Shown: positions 34,901 through 46,900 of the stretch, in pieces
How positions within the stretch are numbered: the stretch's first letter is position 1
Layout: each line of letters begins with the position of its first letter
Origin: Nematostella vectensis
Taxonomy: Eukaryota; Cnidaria; Anthozoa; Actiniaria; Edwardsiidae
Length of the DNA stretch: 64,000 bases
Direction of reading: 5' to 3'
Assembly: GCF_932526225.1 (NCBI RefSeq)
Contig: NC_064039.1
Coordinates: 11,364,139 to 11,428,138 of the forward strand
Notes under the pieces: generated by a model
Told to the model about the DNA's origin: nothing
What the model saw: only the letters and a program-made list of their open reading frames with translations
Databases searched by the model: none
Program-made: the position numbers and the translations under genes

Positions 34901-37900
34901 TGATAGCCCGTGCTTACTTCGTTATCGCTTTTAGTAGAGTCAAGCCATGTCTCATTGATAGCCAGGACATCAAGTGGATTACCGGCAAGCAAAACCCTCA
35001 GTTCATCAACAGACTACGCACATTAAGACAGGCAGTTTTAAAACCACGATTTGAAGGTAATAATGAAAATGGATTGCTTTGTGTATTTAGCCTGTTGGGT
35101 GCGCTAAAAAAATTACTTGGTTCAGGGGCTACAGCAACTTCACACGAAAGAGCAGGTCAATAGGAAATAGTGGTGGAGAAATAGTCTTGGAGAGCTTCGC
35201 TTCCCTGCCTATTTAAGTATAGTTTAAGTGTTCCCTTGTAATGTTAGAGTTACTAAGGAAACTGATCTTGTTCTGGTCACACAAGCCCTCTAAAAAAGAG
35301 TTTACCTGACGCGCTTTTGATGCCAGTCCATCGTTGAAGTAAGCGGGGAATCTTGTTTTATTTGAGTGACAAGATTCAAGATCGAATCCGCAATATTCCT
35401 GGGAGCACAATTCTTTAAGTCGTTGGTCCCGACATGTGGAATGACGTTGTCTGGAGACCGTCTGACTAGGGGCTTCACGAAATCTTCCATATCGGAAACT
35501 GTTGCTCCTGAAAGAGTTTGACCACGTAGTAGTTATCAGGGTCAGAGGCACTAATCTTTACTACAACTATGTGTTTTACCAACGAATCCACTGCGATAAA
35601 TGTAGTTCTTTTACGCCGGGATTCAGCTGCGAGTTGGTCTGCGACCGGGTGCGGGACGGCACTGCCTGCTGCATGGTCCGGACTGGGGTCGTTTGCTGGG
35701 GGACTATTGCTTGGCCTAGCTTTTTTCTTCCTCCGTTTCTTTTTCTTGCCGGTCGCGCTGCCCTGGTTTAATATCTGGACTGGGGTAGGACTGCACGGTT
35801 GAGTCTATCGCTCAATGTTGCAGGAAGGGAAATCATCATTGCTAGTTACCCGCTCACCCTGTTGACCTTGGCGTAGAAGCTGTTTGCTTAGTACTCAACT
35901 GACCTTAATTAGGCTGGCGTTGTTCTCTCGCAAACTCTCAATGATTAGCATATATTCGCTCGCGGCCATGGTTGGCGGGAAATTTTAAATCCGATTGATT
36001 TTCTGCTGTCAACCTTTTGATTTCCTCCTTCATTTCACTGATCTCTTATCTGAGCTCTAGGCAACCTGTGCAGCAACCATTTAAGTCATCTGCTGTCGAG
36101 TTGTGCGATACAAGATCCACAAACACGGGTAGAGCTACGGTTTCACCATCAATAAGATGCAGATTCGATTCCTCAAAAACTTTATCTGAAGAATCGATTG
36201 ACATTTCTTCTCCCGACTTCCTCTGATTCAACGTTCTAGTTTGAATCGGAATTTTAGTTCTCACTATCGGAAATTATCAGTGCTCTTAAACAAGACAAGA
36301 TTTACATAATCACAGTACATCTCGTCAGGTCACAGAATCACAACGTAGCACGAGACGACAAGGAAAGAGAGGGGGAGGCAGAAGTAGGAGATGAAGGACA
36401 GGAAGAGGAAGAAGAAGAAACGGAGGAGGTTGAAGAAGAAGAAGAGGAAAAAGAAGAAGAGGAAAAAGAAGAAGAGGAAGAGCACGGGGATAAAGAAGCG
36501 CTCATTGAAGAGCTGGGAATTAGTAGCAGTGAAGATGAGAGTGATGAAAGTGATGAAAGTGATGACAGTGATAAGAGTGATGAAAGTGATGAAAGCAATG
36601 AGAGTGAACTAGCCGTTACAGACATGCTGGTGACAACACGTTCTGGAAGAACGCAGGCGCGTACACGGGGGGGGGGGGTGCAGGGGGCGCACCCCCCTTG
36701 GCGATAAAATATGGGTCATTTCTTATTTAGGAATATCCAAATACTTTGCTTTTTCCATATGATGCCTATGGCTGCCCCCCCCCCCCCCCCCCCCCTTTAA
36801 CCAATCCTAAGTACGCGCCTGGGACGTCTCGTACTTGGAAAGCTAGTGCTCTATACAAAGACCAATAAAAGTTTGCAGAGCCTAAGTTGTTGGATAAACC
36901 TTTTTTTTAGTTAGGGGGAGGGAAATCTTTTTTGTTCACCTTTTTGGGGGAGGGTCGGTATTTTTTAGCTGAGATTTTGGATGGGGTGGTAATTTTCGAG
37001 CTGAAAGAAATGACTGAAGTATAGAGCGAAAGTACTCTTTTCGTGACGTCAAAAAATTTAATTTGCATACGCTCTGGGAGTAAGCTTCGCGATTCACCAG
37101 TACCTAAACTTGTAATTCTAGAGAAAAGACATTTCAATATTTTTTTTTCGCAAACTGCAGAAAAAGATGTCGATGTATCTTATTTCGATATTTATTTACC
37201 CTGCTAGCAGAGCTTTTTTCCTGTTTGTTTCTACCAGCTCACTTATCCGTGTCGCGTCTCTGTTCTTTCGCGTTCTCGTTTGTTTGGGACACAAACAAAC
37301 AAGAACGCGAAAGAACAGAGATGCTACACAGACAGGTGAACTGATAGAAGCAAACAGGAAGAAATCTCTGCTAGCAGGGTATAGGTTTTTTTTTGAAGTG
37401 GGATCCGATCTTTAAGAAATAAGATGACTTCTCACATTGACAATGGAATTGTCTGACGGACGACGGAAGGATACAAAACTTTCGGTACCTTGACTTCCGT
37501 TTGATGTCTGCCAGTGTCCCCTTCCTCGAAGTCGTACAACAGAAGATCATGGAGACGTTTCTGTTGCAAGCTACGTAGGGTCAGCGGCTCAGCATGCTGA
37601 GCGGCCGCGTCTGCCACAGCCTCCGCCTCCGCTGAGTTGGAGAAGTGGAACTTGAAAGCAGCGCAGTACTGGTGCGAAACCGCCGGAAACTGACCGGCGT
37701 AGTAGCAAATCATGTGCTTGTTCTTTTTGTCGCCTGTCAGCTGACCAGTGGTGATGAAGTCATGGTGGACAATCGGGTCTGTCACCTAAATTTATGATTA
37801 AACATTAAAGTATTTGCAAGAAAAGGTGTTAAGTTAATAGACTACAATTACAATCGTTTTCAGTCGCGAGTGTAAATTATGCTTTATGTTTCCGATTTGA

Positions 37901-40900
37901 GAAGGAGAGAGTAAAGTACGATGAAGCAACAAAATAACCCAACTTGTCTAGCAACAAAAAAAGTAAGTTGAAAAGGTTTGTTGCGGAAAATACAAGGTCT
38001 TTCTACCTTAAGTGATGATAAGTTCGGAATGTTTCACGTATTACTACAACGAACTAACTTGTCTCGCAGCAAAATAACGTCAACTTGATATCCATGGATT
38101 TCCCTTTTTTGTATTATTCCCTGTTAAACCTGAACCAGTACAATGGCCATATGTTCTTACCGTTCCGATGGCATTAAGGATAGCGTTCCTCATGATGGCG
38201 CCCAGATCATCCACGAAGTCGATAGAGGTCGCCCACGGATCCATGCACGTAGTGATGATGTACTTGACGCCTGTCGTGTCATACGGGTCGAGCTGCAGGG
38301 AGAAATATAATGGTTATCTTGGTCATATGATTGGTATATTGGGAGAATGTTAGTTTAATCTGTCGACGTGGCGCTTGAAAAACCTAAAACCCCATACGCA
38401 GACGGGGTATGCAACCAATAATGCAGCATCGAAGACCGCAGTCGTTCCTGTCAACAGTACCAACATAAGTACAATTCCCTCCCCAATCCTTTTACTCTAT
38501 AATCTTCGATACTTACTCCGAGGCGTTTCTTGAACTCTCTGAGAGAGATGCTGTGTTCATGATGGGCGTAAGTGGACGCGGTCACAATCATGGGGAAGCG
38601 ATACGAACATATACGATCATCACTCATACACAGATCCTTGAACACCGCCTGTACCAGGTCATTGCACAGATTCACGTCCGGGTTGTTCTTCAGGTTGAAG
38701 GAGAAGCAAGGAATCATGGTATCGGGGCCAATCTCGCGAAGGTATTCCATGGCTTCAGCATCCTATGAATACGGACACCAACATTGTGGTTATGCTTTGA
38801 CGCTTAACACATTGACCCCTTCAACCGGCCTGTACCGGCTTTGGGAAGTACCCACAACCCAAAATATTCATAAATTCAAAATAAACACAACAAGATGAAG
38901 ATACTCAGGCATCAGTCTAAGGGATAAATGGTCTTGCAGATATGCATCCAACCAAGGTGTTGACATCTACTCTTAAGCCAAATAATAGCACAGGTTCTTT
39001 GACAAATCTCAAATCGAACAAGGAGAGAAAAGCAGAATCACCCCTCTCAATAAAACGCTCAAAATACCACACAAGGGAGCGAGATCAGCAAACACAGCTC
39101 AATACACAAATAGATACCTTTATTCTGATCCTCCAGGTACATTTCCTTGGCCTCAAAACACAATGTCCATTCCTTGAAGGATTGTACAACCACGAAAATA
39201 TCTTTACGTATTGCAAAGCATTCTGGGAGATCCAGGGGAAAATTCACGAGGGGAGGGCCAGTCAACACTCCTCTCCTCAAAGTCAGATGGTTTTTTATAA
39301 GTCTTTTCACCCCGAAGCCAAACAAATCAATTCCAGGTCATACAGACCCAGAATAGCAGTGTAAACAATTTTGGAATCAATTTGGTTTCAGAAAAAACAG
39401 CATTTAGGAGAGCTGTGGTGATTAGAAGATTATTTTCTCATCCGGGCAAAGCCAAACAAGAAAAAATCATCATGAATCCATCTTTACTTGCAAATATCCA
39501 TAAGCAAAGCACTTAATTATGCCCCAAAAGACTTTATGATGTCCTGAGACACTCTCCTAATATGCTCATAGCTGTATTTTTGATGAAAAATACAAGCAAC
39601 CATCAACTTGTGCTGGCTTCAGCACAACGACGAGGGATTAAAAGTGGAGACCGCAAAGCACTGTTGGAAAGCTTGGATACCGCTGACTAGGTGCAGCTGT
39701 GTTTGACTTTGACGGGCTGTATAAAACTCAGAATAGGGGGGGAGGTATCTGTTTTCAGTCTGTTTTTTGTAAATTCAGCTCCAAAAAAGCCAGGAGTCAA
39801 TGGGTTAAGTAAACAGCCCTGTTTAGTATGCATGTCCTTGTACCTTTTCAGAATACGGGTTCAAGTGTGTCCCTACCTGAGTTCCTTGTTAGGCCATTTC
39901 AGAATGCGGGTTCGCGTGTCCCTAACTGAGCAAGCCCCTTGTTACGCCTGTTCAGAATACGGGTCCTCATGTCCCTACCTGAGCAAGCCCCTTGTTAGGT
40001 CTATTTAGTATGAGAGTCCTCATGTCCCTACCTGAGCGAGCTCCTCGTTAGTCCTGTTCAGAATACGGGTCCTCATGAACTTGATGTGCTCCTCAAGGGT
40101 GCGGTCTGGTGGTAAAGGTTTGGTGGGTACCACAAAGAAGGGGTCATCGTCCTGTCCCAGGCAGGTCCACATGCAGTATAACAGCTTGGAGGTGAATGTG
40201 CACTCAGCCAAGATACGACCGTAGCCGTTCTTATGCAGGCCTACAACCTGGAGATATATAAAGAAGAACGTAGCCTGAGTTAGGTCAATATTATATCAGG
40301 ACAATCTGTATATCTTATCTATCATAAAGGTCTAATGTCTTCAAAATTGCTTTCTTTCCTCCAAACTAGAGGTAAATCATTATCCACTTAAACTCAAGTC
40401 CTGAAAGAGAAGACACTTGTCGAGGGTCCTGACTGAGTTCCTTTTTATTCCATTCACCTTTCATGCTAGCCAAAGTGATTCCTGCCGCCACAAAATCAGA
40501 CATTGAACACTTGATGGCAGTTACGGACATTGCGGCAGTCTCCCTTATAATTCTATTCACTCATGCCATAGTATCTTACATTCTTGGAGGATCATGGCAC
40601 TTACCCTGTGAGCCATGGTGATTCCCGCTGCCGCAGCGCCAGGCTTGGATCCCTCAATGCCCACATCTCCGAGGTTCAGTGCTCCATGGTAGTACAACAC
40701 TTGGTTGGTGATGCCCAAGAAGCTGTTGATGCGCTTGTCGCGGTAGCAGATCGCTCCGCCGGGATAGGGACAGAAGCCGCTTTTATGTGGGTCAATCGTG
40801 ATCGTATCTACCTGTGGAATTGCAGAGAGCTGCTTGGTGGTGTAGTTACTGAGATGCATCTCTGGAACGAACCATTCCGGATGTTCTTCATCCTCATCTA

Positions 40901-43900
40901 CTGGTTTTGGTGGGGTCCGCAACATCGTGCAGAAGTAAGCTCCCCAAGCCCCGTCTCCGTGGATCATGAAATTCAAGCCCTGTGGACAGTGCAAGCTTGA
41001 CTTGGTGAAAGCGGCACACATTATTAAGACATTATTTTGATACCCACCCGCCTGCGCATCTCATTACGAAGCTCAATGACGTCGGTCAGGGGATCCACAG
41101 CGCTCTCTTCGGTCGTGCCCATGATGGCGATGACACTCACTACAGGGACCTTGTTGGCCAGCTTGTCTTCCAGCAAGTCGCGGAGCCCTTGACATTAATA
41201 AATTATATGTCTCATGAGTAGTTCTTGTTTTACAGAAGCAATGCACGTTGGATAGAAGAATTTTCATTTCACTAAATGTCGTGAAAAAAAAATAGCAAAA
41301 ATGAACCAATGCTCACTATAAAAAGACAAAGACAAAAATTTTACGTTGTTAAAAGGTGCGATGTAGATCTAAAAAATGCTTAGGTTTGGCTCTGCCTGCG
41401 GTGTAAGGTGCGTCACACAAGTCCTAATCCACAGGCCTTAAATTGAAGGTGCTTCCCATGCGCCATGCACACCTTTGACACACATCCGCGCGTTCTCATC
41501 CACGGGTATAGTGATCAGGTTCTCCTTCCCCATGCCGAGTATTGTGCAGCCTTTGTAGAGAGACACGTGGGCTGTGGTTGGCGCCAGTACGCACGGGTTC
41601 TGCTTCAAGCCATGGCGTGCGCAGAAGTTCTGGATACCTATGGCGTCGTACCGATAGTTCGCCGTGAACCCCAGAAGATCGGACGACGAAATAGCACACA
41701 TATTGGACACCTGGAACATTTTTTAGTCATTATGGTTTCACGCTTGAATGAGTAGTAGTCGGCATTTTATGAGTAAGTACGCAGCTGCTTTGTCTCCTAT
41801 TATTTTTGTTCTACAAAGGAGTTCTTTTGTCTCTATTCTTCTCGTTCTTTGTGTCGAGGTGCGGATATTGTTCATTTGCCCAATCAGATTGCAGCTTGTA
41901 AGAACTGCGTACTGACCCCATCTTATACCGAAACCTCGTCTTTTAAACCGCATTGTCACCAGTTTACTTCATGTCGATAACATAACGATGATTTTTAACT
42001 GAAACGCGAAAAACGTTTCAAAATTATGAAGGCAGTGTTTTCATTGGAAGTGTCGTTGAGGATGTGATTGATAATTTAGAACGAATGGCCTGTTAAATAG
42101 CGCGGATTCTAATAGATTCTTTTTTCTGTTAACGTTTGATGTTTCCATCGACCCTCCGGTCTCATTTGTGACAATGCGGCTTAACTAAACCAAAGTCTGC
42201 GCATAATTGTTTTTTGCCAGTAATCGCCTGCTTGTGATAAGGCCTAGGGTAAGTCCTCTAGGGTAAGTCCTCTTTAAAGCCCTTCATTGTCTGCCCCTGC
42301 CCTTTTCTGTTGAGCTCATGGAATCAGCATTGGCCTGGTGGAGCCTGCAGTGCTCTCGTTACTAATGCCTAAAAAGTTTAACCCCAATATATTCAATTCT
42401 CACCTTACTTTCACCATACTCACCTTATCGGGCAAATCAAGAATGGTGTCCACGTCAAGGTTAAGCAGCTCCCAGGTAGTACAGTCCGTAATGGCCACGT
42501 ACGCGTTCCTGTGTGGTAGGAAGACCTTGTAGCCCTTAGCTTTAGCTAGAACCTCTTCATTCCTGATGGCATCGCACAAGCCAAGTGGATAAAATTTGAC
42601 ATTGCGAGCCGCCCACATCGCTTCTATATTAGCTAGTGTGCCACCAGCAACAATATGACCCATTCCCTGGAATAGAATAAATATGATCCATTGAAAGAGG
42701 AAGATTACCCATGCCTGGAAAATAGAGGGATAGATGACTCATTGCCTGAAATAAAAAGGTATAGTTTCACTCAATGCCTGAAATATAAGGGATAAGTGGC
42801 CCTTTGTCTGGAATGGAAAGGGATAAATGACTCATTGCCTGGAATTGAAAGAAATATACGACATATTGCCTGGAATAGAAAGGGATAAATGACTCATTGC
42901 CTGGAATAGAAAGGAACATATGACCCATTGCCTGGATTAGAAAGGAACATATGACCCATTGCCCTGGAATAGAAAGAGATAAATGACTTATTTCCTGGAA
43001 TAGAAAGGAACATATGACCCATTGCCTGAAATAGAAAGGAACATATGGCCCATTGCCTGGAATAGAAAGGAACATATGACCCATTGCCCTGGAATAGAAA
43101 GGGAAAAATGACTCATTGCCTGGAATACAAAGAATCTTATGACCCATTGCTCTGGAATAGAAAGGAACATATGACCCATTGCCTGGGATAGAAAGGAACA
43201 TATGACCCATTGCCTGGAATAGAAAGGAACAGATGACCAATTGCCCTGGAATGGAAAGGAAAATATGACCCATTGCCTGGAATAGAAAAGGAACATATGA
43301 CCCATTGCCCTGGAATAGAAAGGAACATATGACCCATTGCCTGGAATAGAAAGGAACATATGACCCATTGCCTGAAATAGAAAGGAACATATGACCTATT
43401 GCCCTGGAATAGAAAGGAACATATGACCCATTGCCTGGAATAGAAAGGAACATATGACCCATTGCCTGGAATAGAAAGGAACATATGACCCGTCGCCCTG
43501 GAATAGAAAGGAACATATGACCCATTGCCCTGGAATAGAAAAGGAACATATGACCCATTGCCTGGAATAGAAAGGAACATATGACCCATTGCCCTGGAAA
43601 AGAAAGGAACATTTGACCCATTGCCTGGAATAGAAAGGAACATATGACCCATTGCCCTGGAAAAGAAAGGAACATTTGACCCATTGCCTGGAATAGAAAG
43701 GAACATATGACCCATTGCCCTGGAAAAGAAAGGAACATTTGACCCATTGCCTGGAATAGAAAGGAACATATGACCCATTGCCCTGGAATAGAAAGGAACA
43801 TATGACCCATTGCCCTGGAATAGAAAGGAACATATGACCCATTGCCTGGAATAGAAAGGAACATATGACCCATTGCCTGAAATAGAAAGGAACATATGAC

Positions 43901-46900
43901 CCATTGCCTGGAATAGAAAGGAACATATGACCCATTGCCCTGGCATAGAAAGGAACATATGACCCATTGCCTGGAATAGAAAGGAACATATGACCCATTG
44001 CCTGGAATAGAAAGGAACATATGACCCATTGCCCTGAAATAGAAAGGGACAGATGACCCATTGCCCTGGAATAGAAAGGAACATATGACCCATTGCCTGG
44101 AATAGAAAGGAACATATGACCCATTGCCCTGGAATAGAAAGGAACGTGTGACCCATTGCCTGGAATAGAAAAGGATGTGTAACCCATTGCCTGAAATAGA
44201 AAGGGATATGTGACCCATTGCCTGAAATAGAAAGGGATATGTGACCCATCGCCTCGAATAGGAATTGTTATCGGACCCATTGCCACGGCTTGGAGAAGAA
44301 ATCCTCACCTTGTCCGGGTCGAAGTCGATCATGCTACAGAGGTCACGCCCAACTTCCACCTCGAACTTGGAGGTGACGGTGCCTCCCTCTGCGGCACAGT
44401 TGTTCTGATTGTACATGATGGCTACCATGTAACCAAGGTTAGCAGCCATCAGGGTGTCCCATGTCACGTGACCCTTACAAGAAATACACGACACAGTTAC
44501 AGGGCGTTACAGTAACAGTGACAGTTACAGTGAGAGATGGGCCGACGAGGCGCTCTCCCCCACTTTTAAGCTCATTACTTGTTGATCTTGGGTGCTTTTT
44601 GAATTTGGTAGATTTCAAACATCCCCCTCCCCCCTCTTCGGTGCTCCGCGTCACCTTGGTTAGCGGTAATCCTAGAATTCCGTATAGACACTTATTATTA
44701 GTTATAGTATGGCACGAGGGGAATTTAGTGATTAAATGTCCCCGCAACCTGCGGCGTCGGGACTCCAACTAATCATCTCTCGGTTGTGGGGACATTTAAT
44801 CACTAAATTCCCCAAGATATCATGCTATAACTTTGTAATACCATGATGAACGAGGAAATAAACTCGCAACTTTGAGCAATATTAGGTTGGATGAGCGAAC
44901 ACGGTTCAATGGATCAGGGCTTTGCATACGCATTGTTCTTTTTATCCCTTAGAGACCACCACATTTTCACGAACAATTCTCAAATCAAGCATAGTTGATT
45001 TGCTTAGTTGCTCTATATATCGAAATTTTAGTTCTTTGACGTCATTAGCACGCACGCGTACAGCAATCAAAATCATCCCACATGGATCTAGTATAAGGTT
45101 GTTTAGGTATCACGAGATCAAATACTCTGGTCTCTTGGCCCAGGGTCTATTTCTGAACTAATCAGGAAGCTGCCTTATATTTGTTTCCCTAGTGGAAACT
45201 AGAAGATAAGCATCTTGGTTCTCTTTCATGCATTGATGTAGAGGGAATTTAAAAGATAAAAGATTCTTTTGTCCCTTTCTAAATTTCCCTCAATATGAAT
45301 GCACGAGGGAAATTTAGAAACTAAATCTTCCTCATCATTAATGCATGAGGGAAATTTAGAACCATCTATTGTTTTCGAGGGAATTTCGCTAGTAATCGTC
45401 CCTCAGAAAACAAATGAATCCGAGGTGATCATGGTATTACCTAAATGTTCACATGAAGTAATTTATTCGTGTGGCTAAACTTTGGTAGCACTTATACGGT
45501 TAAACACGAGGTTCCGCTATAAAAGGGAAAGCTCCTCCCACTCCCGGCTCGAATTTGCAATTATAAATAAAACACTGCAACGCTAGCAGTCACAAATGAT
45601 AAGCCTAAAGTACAAAAATAGTTTTATTCCAAACGACTGAGGCTAAGGGATAAGCATTTTTTACAGGAGACTTGTAATTTGTGACCGCTAGCGTGGTGGT
45701 ATTCTGATTATAATTGCAAATTCGAGCCGGGAGTGGGAGGAGCTTTCCCTTTTATAGCCGAACCTTGTGTTTCATGTTCGGTTATAAACGCCGTATTACG
45801 AGTCCGTACATCCAAGCAATAGTAATTCAGTACTAAACCCCACAATTGTGCACGGCACGCCTAAACCACAGATATCCACCTTGTATCTGGAGGAAAAGAA
45901 TGGGACTGACTTCCGTAGCTCGCTGTGCATGTTGTTGATCTCTTCGCTCATCTTATGGATTGTCTCCCGGTAAGATGGCGCTTCTTTCATCTCGTCCGTG
46001 ATAAAGTCCGGATCTTGAGGAAAGTAACTACAAAAAAGCGTCAAAATTGTATAAACTATACCGCCGCATCCAAACAACTTTAGGAAATAAGTTTTCGAAG
46101 ATATAAAAAGTGAGTTTATTTCTCGCTATGTGTTTTACCCTTCCTATCTTCGCGGCTGTCTTCACCCGCACCCTTTGAGTGGATTTAGCCCCGCCTTTAT
46201 AGGTAGAAGTACCACTGAAACATTCACGCTGTTCATCCACTCCTGAGTTAATCTCTTGAATTGCTGAGCACACACAAATAATATTCCGGGTACTAAATTC
46301 TATTTGATTAGAAATACCCCTTAAAATGTATATGGTCCAATTCTTATGAAATATCCATTTGCGATCTTGTTCTACAATTTTTTTCTTACACAAACACTGG
46401 TCGTATCAAGATGTTAATGTATTATTTGGTTCCCTGTGGTCTTGGCGGGAAAAAGTGTCACGCGCGCGGTCGCGGACCAAGGTCGAACTGAGACAAGAAG
46501 TGAGATCTATGAAGACGTCCGCCATGTTGGAAAACAACAAACGACTTATTAAACACCAATTTCCAATCTTTTATTTCATAAAATGTTTATTATGCATTTT
46601 TTTCCACTTTCATGGAACTGGCCCGACTTCACGATCAGCATGATCATCTAGTTAAACAAAAACTTACTTTTCTCTAAACTTGATGTGCCCATCGATGGCC
46701 TCAACCACTTGGCGCTTGAAAACGTCCCCGTTCTCGGCGTTTGGCCCGAGGAAATACGCTCCTGTCTTAGCCCAGGGCTTGTCTTTACGCGCATTGTCGC
46801 GAAAGAAGTTCGGGTATTTCATATGGCTGTACATAGTGCACTTGATGCGAGCCTTCGACTTGGCAATGGGGTTTTCTGACAGAAAACCGAGAATAACATT

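Noticed and set aside
36391-36612. Lys/Arg-rich frame
   Set aside because: Out-of-frame reading of the GAA/GAG-rich segment; the acidic frame is the more protein-like one.
42767-44494. Open frame of 575 codons on the minus strand
   Set aside because: It is exon 44,473-44,309 reading on into a minisatellite that is open in all three frames; not a gene.
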